Shown in pieces: positions 41,894 to 52,711 of a DNA stretch of 64,000 bases. Position numbers and translations under genes: made by a program. The DNA comes from Saccharomycopsis malanga. Lineage: Eukaryota > Ascomycota > Saccharomycetes > Ascoideales > Saccharomycopsidaceae. The stretch spans positions 2,108,001 through 2,172,000 of the forward strand of contig CP025323.1 in the NCBI GenBank assembly GCA_004014935.1, written 5' to 3'. The notes below the pieces were generated by a model. It worked only from the letters and a program-made list of their open reading frames with translations. It made no database searches and was not told the origin of the DNA. How positions within the stretch are numbered: the first letter of the stretch is position 1; each line of letters opens with the position of its first letter.

Positions 41894-42132
41894 TTCACAT
41901 TTATAAATCTTTATTTGTCGAAAGATAACCAGTAGCCCTATTAATCAATAAATTATGTAGGAAATCCACATTTTGATTTACAACTAGGTAATATCAAGCA
42001 GCAATGAGTTAGTGTCTTATATTAACTATGAAAACCATTTTTACATGTATGCCTTTGATTTACTGAGAAAACTAATCTATTATTTACAGATTGACCCAGA
42101 TAAACAATCAGCAGCAAACCAAATATCAGTTT

Positions 42133-44211
42133 TCATAAGCGCGGCCTCGGATTGAGAATCGCGTTTATTAGTGACTGTGTAACCAAGTTATGTTTAATCT
42201 GAGAAATCTCATTCTTGGTGAATCCAAGCTGTTCGTTCAAATAGCCATACACACCCTTTGGATAAACCTTGTGAAACTTATGAATTGTGATGAGCATTGT
42301 TTCATAGTGTGAGCTTATTAAGTTGGCAAATCCATGTTTGTAGATGTCAAAGTCTGGATTGCCCTTTCCCAAATAGGCATTGACTTTGTTTGTTATGTCT
42401 TCATCGTTATCAGTGTCATTTCCTTTGTAAGCTGCGAATTTACGTATAAATTTTGCTGCCTGCTCTTCAAAATGTTTGCGAAGAACAGGCATCTCGGGAA
42501 CAAGACCAGTAGTAGTAAGCCCATACTCGTGAGACACTGTTTCCGCATCCACTCCGGCGGCAAGCAAAATCAACATGGCAATAACACCAGTACGGTCCTT
42601 CCCTGCGGCACAGTGGAACACGAATCGCTGTGTTGGATGAGCATGTATAAAGTCGAATATTTTACGAATACACTGGCGACCTGTATTTAAAAAGTCAAGA
42701 TAGACATCAGGGATTGTCAGAGGTGAGGAAATAAGGCTTTCGTAGCGGAAAAAGATGGATTCAGGTGACAAATCAGTTTGAGGAAACATTGGATTGTGAA
42801 CATATGTGATACCATACTTGTTTTTTGCTAGATCTGTAGGAAATGGATGCGCCGCGGCCTCTGTATCGGATCTGACATCAAACACCGTGGAAATACCCAA
42901 GTTTCTCATTTTTTCTAGTCCCATGGCACTGATCTTAGAAAGATCTGCCGCCCGATATATATAGTTTGGCCGCACGTAAAATCTATGCCCCGAACTTTGG
43001 CCATCGGTAAATGTACTCAAGTAGGATATGTCCAGGAGAGGAAATCCACCAATGTCACGAAAGTTGTTGACGCCATCGATACGTTGCCATCTAGACAATT
43101 CTGCTACCGTGCGGTTGATCTTTTCGAATCTGGACCGAGTGCTGTTACTCAGCAACCAGTTTGAAATGTGTCCTGCGACTTCGTAGTTGTAATTGACCAA
43201 GCCACGGGAGTTGGTGGGCAAGTTTTTGGGATTAAGTAATGCTCGGTTTGCATCTGTAAGAGGTTCGAGGCTGTAATAGTTATGGTCTGCATCTTTTACA
43301 AGAATAAGTTCATGTATTTTGTTCATGGCTTGACCATAGCGGTAAGCGTCGGTGAGATCAACCACCTGCTCGCGAGTACCAAAAAGGGTGAGCACAGAGT
43401 AATATTTAGAGTTGTTTAAGATGGACAAATCCCAGCGGCCAGTGTAATGGTGTTGGGACACTGCTCTAATATTACGTACAGGCTCAAAGACTTTTTGCTT
43501 GTACTTTTTGTTTCGGTAAGCCACCATGCGAATGCCTTCTTTCTGGTTTTCCCAGTCAGCCCCATACTTGTTGGTTGTATAATCTATTACGTGTTCTCCC
43601 ATGTATCTTCCAGACACATTTACAAGGTTGCGGATGAGAATGTAGTCTTCGTTCTGGCCATTGAGAGATGCCTGATATTTTCTCCACTGGTTGATGGACC
43701 AGCGGAACATGGAGATAACGCCTCGTGAATGTGCAATAAGTGCGTTAGGAACAAGCAATTTTTGAGGATTGTGAAAAAACCTGGTAAGCAAATGTTTGTA
43801 ATTGTTGGGGTCGTTCCAGAAACGAACCACAATATCTAAATCCTCTTCATTGAGATCTAGAATGGTACGAGGGTCGTCCTCAGGACGATCATCATCAGCT
43901 GAATCGCCGTCGCCTCGATTATCAAATCTAAACGAATACCAGCCGTTTTTTACTGCAAGATCATCAGCTGTAAGCTTGAGAAACGTATAACTTTTATGTC
44001 CACCAAGCCCATGAAGCAAAATGGCAATATTAGGTGTTTCATGATGACAATTTGGAAAAGATTTTGAAATGTTGTCATGTAATGCCGCAGGTGGAACTGC
44101 TAACACTCCAATAATTCCTTTTGAAGATACCGGTTGTTCAGGCAATGGAATATTGACCACTATTTCATTGGGCTGAAGATTGTAATTTTCATATTCCTCA
44201 GTGACATCCAT
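42133..44211 (-). CDS. Fusion of alpha/beta serine hydrolase and protein tyrosine phosphatase
   Basis: The 692-residue product contains two enzymes. Residues about 60-360 form an alpha/beta hydrolase: oxyanion segment AILLHGLGGHKS, nucleophile elbow IAHSRGVIS (Ser162), and a catalytic-His candidate in KDADHNYYS (His310). Residues about 375-690 form a tyrosine phosphatase of the Y_phosphatase3 type, with GVNNFRDIGGF, YRAADLSKIS, TVFDVRSDTEA, and the P-loop VFHCAAGKDRTGV (Cys534, Arg540). All catalytic residues needed for both folds look present. Substrates are unknown; the phosphatase family includes lipid and tyrosine phosphatases. The hydrolase half resembles small esterases or lipases. A single uninterrupted frame with no stop between the halves argues for a real fusion. 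I cannot attach a standard gene name. Confidence 0.82.
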   Translation of the reverse strand: MDVTEEYENYNLQPNEIVVNIPLPEQPVSSKGIIGVLAVPPAALHDNISKSFPNCHHETPNIAILLHGLGGHKSYTFLKLTADDLAVKNGWYSFRFDNRGDGDSADDDRPEDDPRTILDLNEEDLDIVVRFWNDPNNYKHLLTRFFHNPQKLLVPNALIAHSRGVISMFRWSINQWRKYQASLNGQNEDYILIRNLVNVSGRYMGEHVIDYTTNKYGADWENQKEGIRMVAYRNKKYKQKVFEPVRNIRAVSQHHYTGRWDLSILNNSKYYSVLTLFGTREQVVDLTDAYRYGQAMNKIHELILVKDADHNYYSLEPLTDANRALLNPKNLPTNSRGLVNYNYEVAGHISNWLLSNSTRSRFEKINRTVAELSRWQRIDGVNNFRDIGGFPLLDISYLSTFTDGQSSGHRFYVRPNYIYRAADLSKISAMGLEKMRNLGISTVFDVRSDTEAAAHPFPTDLAKNKYGITYVHNPMFPQTDLSPESIFFRYESLISSPLTIPDVYLDFLNTGRQCIRKIFDFIHAHPTQRFVFHCAAGKDRTGVIAMLILLAAGVDAETVSHEYGLTTTGLVPEMPVLRKHFEEQAAKFIRKFAAYKGNDTDNDEDITNKVNAYLGKGNPDFDIYKHGFANLISSHYETMLITIHKFHKVYPKGVYGYLNEQLGFTKNEISQIKHNLVTQSLINAILNPRPRL

Positions 44212-45493
44212 TGTCGTTTCACTTGGTACTCGCTTCCTTGGTAATAATTATATATGTCTATGGCACAATCTAGCAGGTGAATTTGTTGGAAAATAATTCC
44301 TTTGCAAATTATGTATTTTTCTCTATAGATTATATATAGTCCAGATAAGATTTCTGAATCGGTAAGGCCTGAAAAAACCGCCTTGGATTACCTAGATCAA
44401 AACGGTCGTTTATCAGTGGGTGTGCGGTCCCTCGATAGATTAATGGTATTTGAAATGTGTTCGATACAATTTCCCCTACTAATTATAATTCGATGTTACG
44501 GAGCGGACTTAATTTTCCACCGAGCCTAACTAAGTCCATGAGTTATGTACTTGATGTAAACTATAAGCGGTTCTAGGCTTAGTGGACTAAAAAGATTCGC
44601 GGCAAATGGCATATTTACCATAATGGTGGTAGATTAGAAGACTCATTTGGCCTGAGGATTGAGCGTCATCATTTTCAAAAGTATAAGTTGATGATGCTAA
44701 AGTTTTTATAAGATTTACACTGTATGGTGAATTTTCACCGATAAAATATAGTCTTGAAAAAACAGCGATGTGCTCCAAAGTTTCATTTATATTCAAAAGT
44801 GACGATGTTTTATTTTTTCATCTTCTAGTCGCCAAAGTACGCCAATCTTTGGATCTAAATTGATCAATATTCACATTATTATGTAGTGAACTGTGTGCCT
44901 CCTGTCTTCTGTCGATTATTATTTAACATAGAATGTTGACAATATTCTACAAACATCGAAACGATTGTCTTAGTCTATCTTAATATTGTGTAAAATTTAG
45001 CAGTTTAACCCAATCCACTGTTTATTAAGGGCTTGGTGGAAATATGAATCTTCACCCATAATCTTAATTCAATTGAAAATGACTTTGAATTAAATTCTAT
45101 ATTTAAAATATTTTTCCAATCAAGCATTAATATTGGTGTTTGATTTTGCGCAGTATTATCACTTTTATATATACATGCTGCGAGAAAATCCCACACTGCA
45201 CTCTCGTTGAATAATTGTCAGATCCTGTTTCAAGCAATTGCACACAACCATGTAGATATTCCACAAATTTTCATGTAAAACGTTTATAACTCCGTGATTT
45301 GCATTATAAATGGTGTTGTGGCTTGTTTTTTAGCTGCTTGCTTATAGATTATACTGTCCAGAAATTGAAGTTAATATTTGTGAATGTGATTTAACTCATA
45401 ATAGTAATAATTAAGTCATAATCTGCAAGTTCCTTTGACTACAGTTCCAATAACAAAAAATCAAATGTATTAAGATCGAAAAGAATTAAATAG
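44212..45493. other. Upstream region of the hydrolase-phosphatase gene
   Basis: About 1.3 kb between the start of the fusion gene and the DBP6 3' end. No gene, RNA or repeat recognised. Confidence 0.5.
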
Positions 45494-45561
45494 GGTTGAT
45501 ATGAATCAATGGTTGATATAAATAAATGGCTGATATCGATGAATGGCTGATATGGACGAAT
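45494..45561 (+). repeat. Four tandem 17-bp repeats
   Basis: Units 45494-45510, 45511-45527, 45528-45544 and 45545-45561, consensus GGYTGATATNNATNAAT. They end 26 bp from the DBP6 stop codon, so they lie in its 3' untranslated region. Confidence 0.9.
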
Positions 45562-45587
45562 CTCATATGAGCGATTTTGACACCATT

Positions 45588-47693
45588 TTATCCACGAACT
45601 GCAGTTTCCAAATCTTGAAGGGCTTTGTCATAAAGAGCCTTTTCCAGTTCGGTAATAATTTCTTTGTCTTGTTGAGACTTGAGATTCATTTTTTTGATAG
45701 TTTTAGTGCGACCAATAGGTTTGGTGATTTTGTTGAACCATTTTCTATCGCCATTACCGACCATGAGTGTAATAGCTTCACCGTAATTATCAGCTCTTGC
45801 ACAACGACCTACACGATGGACGTATTCTGCACTTGATATAGGCAAATCGTAATTAAAGACCGCCTCGATTTTTTGAATGTCAATACCACGAGAGACAAGA
45901 TCCGTAGCAACAAGAACCTGAACTTGGTTTTTGGAAAATCTATTGAGAACCTTCTTTTTATCGTTATTTGATAATGTAGCATTTAAGTAAGCAAACTCGG
46001 TTACTGGAAGAACACCAGAACTGGAGCCGGAAGACTGGGATAACTCGCGGAAATGGTCCCATAAAAGAGAAAGGAGCTTTGTGAGTCTTAGGGAAGATTC
46101 ATTGGAACGAGTGAATATAAGCACGTTTTGAGAATATTTATGTTCAAGAAGAAGTTTGATCAAAAGAAGAGGTTTGTACAGATCAAGCTCTTTACTGAAG
46201 AAGACCTCATATTCTTGCAAGTTTGATGGGACATGATAAAGAGTTGTTTGTTGGGGGTTGATGGCCTGATAATGATTGTCATCCACAACAAGCAACTTTG
46301 GCTTATAAAAATTCAATAAAGACAACTTATTTACATCATTATGTAATGTAGCGGAAAATAGAAGTTTTTGAACGGTGAAACCAAGAGAAACCAATTTATT
46401 GTTTGGTTTTTGTTGATGTTCTTGTAATTTGCTATTGATTACGGTTATCCAATTCTGAAAAGATTGGTTGAGAAGACGATCAACTTCATCAATGACCAAA
46501 TACTTCAAATAGCGAAGATTCAAAGGTTTCGGTTGGTTTGACAAGTCAGCGCCTATGAAATCATCATTCTGACTATCGTATGTTAAATAATCTACCAATC
46601 TGCCTGGAGTACTGATTAAAATATCAGGTTTGAAGGCTTCAAATCTGAGCATTTCCTTCTTAACAGCCAAATTGCTATTGGAAGCCATCACATTGATGTT
46701 CAAATTCTTTGTAAGAGCATTGAGCGATGCAGACACCTGACTGACCAAAGGCTTGGTTGGGACAAGAATAATACAACTGAGCTTAGGGACTGTTCTACGA
46801 GACAAATCTAATAGAATTGGCACAAGATATGCTAAAGTTTTACCAGAACCAGTAACAGCATTGACTAAAAGATCGCCATTGTTGTTGTCTGGAAATAAGG
46901 TACCAAAATGAGTCTGTTTTTTTTCAACAAGCTCATTGAACACTGCATTTTGCACAGAAAAAGCATTGGTGTAATTATTACTATGCAAATTGCCAAGCAA
47001 TTGTTTGCCCACAGAATCTTGTGTGAATGCAGAATATTCAGAAAATTTTTTGCTGTCTAAAGAAGAATAATATACAGGTGTTGTGAGCCAATCTAACGAT
47101 CCAGAACTGCCTTGAAGATTGAGTTTTTTGTCCCGAGGAAGCTCAGGCTGCGGTATTGGAGCCAATTCTTGAGGAGCAATAAATTCTTCTGCTTTTTCTG
47201 TTGATTCTGATAATTCTGGTGTTGGAGGTGCTTGGTCAAGAGACTTTTTAAGACGTTTGAATATGAGGGAGTGTTTAGTTTGATCAATATCAATGTGGGA
47301 TTTGTCATTATCGTTTTGATTAGCAGTTTTTTCACTTTTATTTTCAATGTCATTATTATTAGAGCTTTCACTATCAATAGAGATTTCATTATTACTAGAA
47401 CTTTCACTATCACTAGATATTTCATTATTACTAGAACTTTTATTATGATTGAAACTTCCATCATCACTAGAGCTTTCACTATCACTGGAACATTCATTTT
47501 TGCCATCAGCATGCTTATTAATCAAATTGTTCATCTTAAGATCACCTTTCTCGTCATTACTTTCACTACTTTGGTTACTTTCACTGCTCTGACTACTACC
47601 ACTCTCATTATCACTGATTTCTCCGTCATCCTCGGACTTCCTACTCCGGCTTCTCTTCCTATTAGCTAATGGATCATACCGAGCTGCAAACAT
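45588..47693 (-). CDS. DBP6: DEAD-box RNA helicase Dbp6
   Basis: ATP-dependent RNA helicase for early 60S ribosome assembly in the nucleolus. The 701-residue product starts with a Ser/Asp/Asn-rich acidic region containing a roughly 12-residue repeat (ISSDSESSSNNE) and then the Dbp6-type linker SLDWLTTPVYYSS. Helicase motifs follow: Q region AFSVQNAVFNEL, motif I AVTGSGKT, PTKPLVSQ, STPGRL, motif II DEVD (as in Dbp6 instead of DEAD), SATL, and motif V/VI ATDLVSRGIDI and HRVGRCARA. PAC and RRPE sites lie in the promoter. The repeated N-terminus may vary in length between strains. Confidence 0.93.
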   Translation of the reverse strand: MFAARYDPLANRKRSRSRKSEDDGEISDNESGSSQSSESNQSSESNDEKGDLKMNNLINKHADGKNECSSDSESSSDDGSFNHNKSSSNNEISSDSESSSNNEISIDSESSNNNDIENKSEKTANQNDNDKSHIDIDQTKHSLIFKRLKKSLDQAPPTPELSESTEKAEEFIAPQELAPIPQPELPRDKKLNLQGSSGSLDWLTTPVYYSSLDSKKFSEYSAFTQDSVGKQLLGNLHSNNYTNAFSVQNAVFNELVEKKQTHFGTLFPDNNNGDLLVNAVTGSGKTLAYLVPILLDLSRRTVPKLSCIILVPTKPLVSQVSASLNALTKNLNINVMASNSNLAVKKEMLRFEAFKPDILISTPGRLVDYLTYDSQNDDFIGADLSNQPKPLNLRYLKYLVIDEVDRLLNQSFQNWITVINSKLQEHQQKPNNKLVSLGFTVQKLLFSATLHNDVNKLSLLNFYKPKLLVVDDNHYQAINPQQTTLYHVPSNLQEYEVFFSKELDLYKPLLLIKLLLEHKYSQNVLIFTRSNESSLRLTKLLSLLWDHFRELSQSSGSSSGVLPVTEFAYLNATLSNNDKKKVLNRFSKNQVQVLVATDLVSRGIDIQKIEAVFNYDLPISSAEYVHRVGRCARADNYGEAITLMVGNGDRKWFNKITKPIGRTKTIKKMNLKSQQDKEIITELEKALYDKALQDLETAVRG

Positions 47694-47911
47694 GGTTGGT
47701 TCTTATCATATCTCCCAATATTCGCATCATCATCACTTGCCTATAACAGCCTCATCGCTTCTAAAAATTTTCGGAAGTTTGGAGCCCCGGCGATGGGTTG
47801 AAATTTTACGAAAAAAACCTTGATTTGGAGGTCAAGCATGAAAAATAATATCCAAGAGATAGAATTGTTATTTGATTATTATTATTAACCTTCTCGATAT
47901 TGACAATCAAA
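47694..47911. promoter_or_regulatory. Divergent DBP6/RSM19 promoter with PAC and RRPE sites
   Basis: CTCATCGC at 47751-47758 (PAC, GCGATGAG on the other strand) and AAAAATTTT at 47763-47771 (RRPE) are 4 bp apart and 58-78 bp upstream of the DBP6 ATG. This is the standard arrangement in yeast ribosome-biogenesis promoters (Dot6/Tod6 and Stb3 sites). Confidence 0.65.
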
Positions 47912-48187
47912 ATGAAGAACAGTATGGTTGCCCTTGCGCGTTCTGCGTGGAAAGGACCTCATATAGTTCCGTTGCCAATATCGAAAGCACTTAAAGAAAA
48001 CACCCCCATAAGAACCAATGCCCGTAACTGTACTATTTTGCCTCAGTTTGTTGGAATCAGATTCCAAGTTCACAACGGCAAAGAATATGTCAGCTTTCAA
48101 ATCACCGAGGATATGGTAGGCTGTAAGTTGGGAGAATTTGCTCCTACAAGAAAGAGATTCCGTTACACTCAGACTAAAAACAGTTGA
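47912..48187 (+). CDS. RSM19: Mitochondrial small ribosomal subunit protein uS19m
   Basis: The 91-residue protein of the mitochondrial 37S subunit has exactly the length of S. cerevisiae Rsm19. [55 protein letters not shown] and [19 protein letters not shown] are conserved. The start ATG at 47912 follows an ATCAAA context; the frame just upstream lacks ATG. Divergent from DBP6. Confidence 0.96.
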   Translation: MKNSMVALARSAWKGPHIVPLPISKALKENTPIRTNARNCTILPQFVGIRFQVHNGKEYVSFQITEDMVGCKLGEFAPTRKRFRYTQTKNS

Positions 48188-48593
48188 TCAAATGTAGTGC
48201 GCTCCTTATTCTTATCATGCTGCTTTTTCTCACTTACATCAAATTTAGCTGCTTCCAATTTTCTTACATACAATTCTTCTTCTGCTTCCAAGTAGTTGTT
48301 TTGCTCTCCCTGATACTCTTGTAATTATTGCTCTCAATACATACACGCTTCTTTTTGAAACTTGTTCTCTTGGCATACAGCCCGTAGTCTCGTAGCTCCA
48401 ACCATCTGAGCACATAACCGTCCGCGTAGGAAGGAAAAGCAGCTTTGCAAGCTGCGCAAGCTGCCTGTGCTGCCGTTCCTTCGTTCCGTTGCTTTTTCGC
48501 TTACATTTTTCTTCCTTCCTTTTCTTCCTTATAACGCCATCTTACCCCTAGTTTTCAGCTTTTATATTATTTTCCCATTATCAAGCAGTTGCC
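48188..48593. promoter_or_regulatory. NHA1 upstream region
   Basis: About 400 bp between the RSM19 stop and the NHA1 ATG, with a GC-richer CTGCGCAAGCTGCC segment. No defined site. Confidence 0.4.
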
Positions 48594-51500
48594 ATGGTTT
48601 GGGATCATTTAGGCGTGAGTATTTTAACTTGGTAGTGATTGTTCATTATGTTTATTTGACATTGGCTACATGCCGTAAACGTATTGTTGGCGGAAGTCAC
48701 CATGTTTATGGACATGTTCATGTGTGATATTGTGGAATGGATTTGTTTATGATTGGATATTGGTAAAATGTTGATGAATGGATATGTTTACGGAGTTTGT
48801 GGGTACTGTTTACGGAGCGCGTATAATCAAATGGCAAAAATATCATGATAAATGTGTTTGTTTGGAATTCTTTCAGTTACAATTGATGATTTCTTTGTTC
48901 ACTGTTAATTTATCGTTACTTCATCGTTAATTCATTGCTACTTCATCGTTTGTTCCTTGATTCGTTGATTCGATCATAAAATTGTTACCGCTGTTGATGG
49001 CAAATTTTAAAAGGCGATAACAACAGATGCATTCAATAAATATTGCTGAAAACGCTTATATTTATTCAAAAGACAACGGTTACGAATGGTTTGAATCAAT
49101 TGATAACGCCAACGCTTTACAATTCTTGCATACTAAATAACGCTCTTGCAATGATTGAGCAAGCGACTGACCAACTACAAACCGATCCGGAGTTTATAAT
49201 TGACCATTTTTTTGATTGCCTTGTCATAACAAAACTGCTTTTAAAAAACCATTTGTCGTTTTACACCAAGCATTACGCTGAGGAATGCATCATTCCTTTG
49301 TCTCACCAACTACAGTAACAAACGTCTCACTGCATTATACCGCTCAGTTTTCCATTACTAAACATTGACATTTCTATCATCTGCCATCTTCTAAACCAAT
49401 TGTCAATCCTTACCACTACATCATTATATTGCCATCAATGACTGCATATCCATGTATATTCAAGCATTAACACGCATGAATATACATTAACACCCATCTT
49501 GCCATACTAACATTATTATTAGATTGACAAGGCTCATATTGCCTATGCTGTTATTGCTGTTTTTAGTGCTGTTTTTTCGCTCATATCGCTTTTTGTGAAG
49601 GAAAAGTTGTACATTGGCGAGGCTACAGTGGCGTCGGTGTATGGTTTAATAGTAGGACCGCATTGTCTTAATTGGTTTGCGCCCACGTCGTGGGGCAATA
49701 GTGATTACATTACGTTAGAGTTGTCTCGTATAGTTTTGGTGGTTCAAATCTTTGCTGTGTCTGTTGAACTTCCAAAAAAGTACATGGCGAAGCATGCGCT
49801 TTCGGTGGTTCTTCTTTTGGTTCCCGTAATGACAGCCGGATGGCTCATTGTTGGTGCGTTTATATATGTGCTAATTCCGGGCTTGAACTTTGCTGACACT
49901 CTTATAGTCAGTGCGTGTATCACTGCGACTGATCCTGTTCTTGCTGCTGCGGTTGTAGGTAAAGGTAAGTTTGCACAGCGAGTTCCAGGACATTTACGGA
50001 ACATTTTGTCGGCCGAATCGGGCTGTAATGATGGCTTGGCATTTCCCTTTATTTTCCTAGGCCTCAACTTGGTGATGCACCATGGCCATCCAGGCGAAAT
50101 CGTCAAGGACTGGTTTTGTGTGTCTATCTTGTACGAATGTGTGTTTGGATGTCTTCTAGGCGTGGTAATAGGTTACTGTGGACGGCATGCAATCAAGTTT
50201 GCTGAGGGAAAGAATCTTATTGATCGGGAATCGTTCTTGGCGTTCTATATTGTGTTGGCATTAATGTCAGCTGGATTTGGAGCCATGTTAGGTGTGGATG
50301 ACTTGTTGGTGTCGTTTGCTGCGGGAGCAGCGTTTTCGTGGGACGGATGGTTTGCTCGTAAAACTGAAGAGACACATGTTTCTACTGTGATTGATTTGCT
50401 ACTGAACACTTCCTATTTTGTGTATTTTGGTGCTATTATCCCTTGGGAGCAGTTCAATAATCATTCGATTGGTACCGACGTGTGGCGTCTTGTAGTGTTG
50501 GCCATAGTGGTTCTTTTTCTCCGTCGGATTCCTGCTGTTTTGGCACTCAAGCCTTTCATCCCCGACATCAAGACATGGCGTGAGGCCTTATTCTGCGGCC
50601 ATTTTGGTCCTATTGGAGTAGGGGCCGTCTATGCTGCCATTGTTGCCAGAGCAGAGTTGGAAACCTTGGATACAACCGAATCTACTCCTCTTAGAACCCT
50701 CCCTCCAGAGGATTCCGAGCATTACCAGTTGATTGCCTGTATCTGGCCCATTGTAACGTTTCTCATAATCTCGTCCATCATTGTGCACGGCTCTTCCGTG
50801 GCTGTGTTGACCTTGGGCCGTCATCTCAACAGTATGGCTATCTCCATGACATTCACTACCACCAACACTGCAAACACCGGCACCACATGGCTCAACCGGT
50901 TGCCAAAACTCGAAGCCAATGGTAGATCGTTTTCTCTACAACGTGTGGACACCACAGCACCGAAGAAACACGACGGAGAAAAACAGGTCGAAACCAGCGG
51001 CATCAAGTACAGACCAGCAGGTGGAATGGACAGAAGAAATAGAAGAAACAGAAGAAAAAACAGATTATCCAAGTTACGGTCGCGTCAAGAATATCTTGAC
51101 AGAAACCGTCCAGAACCAGAGCAGTTTGATTTATCACAGCTTCATCAACGTCGTGTGAACGAAGGAGCCAACTCCAAGTTGGAATTTGAAGAAAAATCAG
51201 ACAGTTCCAACTTGGACTCTGAAGCAAAATCAACAAATTCTAAGAAGAAGGCAGAAAAAACAGAATCAACAACCAATCTGTTGGACCGTGAAGCGTCCCA
51301 TACCAATGCAGAACCGGTGCAAGCTTATGGCGAAGGAAACAGAATCATTGTGGAGGGCCATGACGGCGAAATCATTGATACCATTGATCTTGATCTGAAT
51401 GGAAAACCAACCCGCAAAAGTGCTCCTCTTGAAGCTTATCGGCAACATCAAAAGGAAAACATTCCTGACGATCATCTGGTTGCTCTGGAATCAGACTCTT

Positions 51501-52060
51501 TGCTGACATCTTCCATTTCCAGAGTTGGTTCTCGAGTGTCTAACAAGATCAAATCTCTTCCAATCTCCAGACTGCGCAGCAATAAAAAGGCTTTTGCCTA
51601 CAAAGTCGACAATTATTTGGTCATTGAAAACGAAGACGGCGAAGTCATCCGTAGATATCATATCCATCAACATTCCGACGCCTCAAATGATGCTGCCAGA
51701 CCACGTTCAAACTCAATCATGGGAAAAACTTTGAAAGCTGTTGGTTTGAAAAAATTAACCAGTGAACCTGACCCATTAGGAAAATCCAGCGCAAAAGCTA
51801 CTCAGCAGATCATTGGTGACTTGCAAGACAAGGAGGAAACCCATATTGTCCCTGCCGATGAAACCGCTGCTGTTGTCATGAGCCATGACTTGCAAGATGC
51901 TGACAACTCTCTCACCGAATCGGAAGAAACAGACGAGTCGGAACCTGGCGAGGAGACAGAGGTGGAGAAACGAAGAAGATTGGCCGCATTGAGTAAACGC
52001 CCATTGCCTAGAGATGAGGACGACGAGGAAGAAGCTCCTCCTACTGCCGCTTCAAAGTAA
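48594..52060 (+). CDS. NHA1: Plasma-membrane Na+,K+/H+ antiporter, two exons (48594-48614 and 49523-52060)
   Basis: Exports Na+ and K+ in exchange for protons at the plasma membrane. Exon 1 is 21 nt (MVWDHLG), and the 908-nt intron (donor GTGAGT, branch TACTAAC at 49505-49511, acceptor TTAG) joins it to IDKAHIAYAVIAVFSAVF. This is colinear with the recalled S. cerevisiae MAIWEQLEVSKAHVAYACVG. About 12 membrane spans follow, with the ion-site motif TATDPVLAAA, LSAESGCNDGLAFPF and GVDDLLVSFAAGAAFSWDGW. The second half is a long hydrophilic, charged cytosolic tail ending in an acidic stretch, as in Nha1. Total 852 residues. CTG encodes a conserved Leu in VIDLLLN, which supports the standard genetic code. 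Confidence 0.95.
48615..49522 (+). other. 908-nt intron of NHA1
   Basis: Unusually long for a budding yeast. It contains two overlapping small frames: 49027-49140 (37 codons from ATG) and, in the next frame, an open stretch to 49318 with an internal ATG at 49151 (55 codons). Neither is recognised. No SINE sequence. Confidence 0.8.
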
Positions 52061-52711
52061 GTCGTCCATGTTTCATGCATTATAGATTTTATACCTTTTG
52101 AACTTTTTCTTTTAACTTAGTGTTGTTATATTATATCTTTGTTTGCTCAAAACCGTCTTGGTATTTTATATTTGTCTTGTTTAATATATTGTTTTAGAAT
52201 GGTGTCTTATCGATAGTTGGGTTGCTTTATAGATATTCATGATAATAAAAGTTTACAAATGTTGTTAATACGTGACTTTTGAGATTGCAACGACTGAAAA
52301 ATAAAATATGCACCTACAAAGGATATGGTGTTTAGATTGAAAAACTTGAAAGTTATAATGTTGCTCGAAAGGTCTATCATTAATAGCATGACAGTAAGGT
52401 ATTTCAATATATACTTAATTGCATGTTCATCATAAATCGGCACTCAACTAAGGCACTCTTATATAAATTGGTGGCCAGAAAGTCATATCAAGAATAAAAA
52501 AGAACTCCATTTCACAAGCACGTTTAGCTCTTCGCAAAGAGGATAGTGTAAAAGCTTGAGTATATTTTGACTACTCGGTGATATGTTATACCAAAAGTCA
52601 TTTTTAGCCATGATTAATTGTTCTATGAAAGTTATACTACATGTTGAAGCATCCAATGTCCATTCATTAAATATTTAAAACATAACTATTACCTCCACCA
52701 TTGCGCCTTTT
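52061..52711. other. Convergent intergenic region NHA1/PML39
   Basis: About 650 bp, AT-rich. No gene or repeat seen. Confidence 0.5.
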
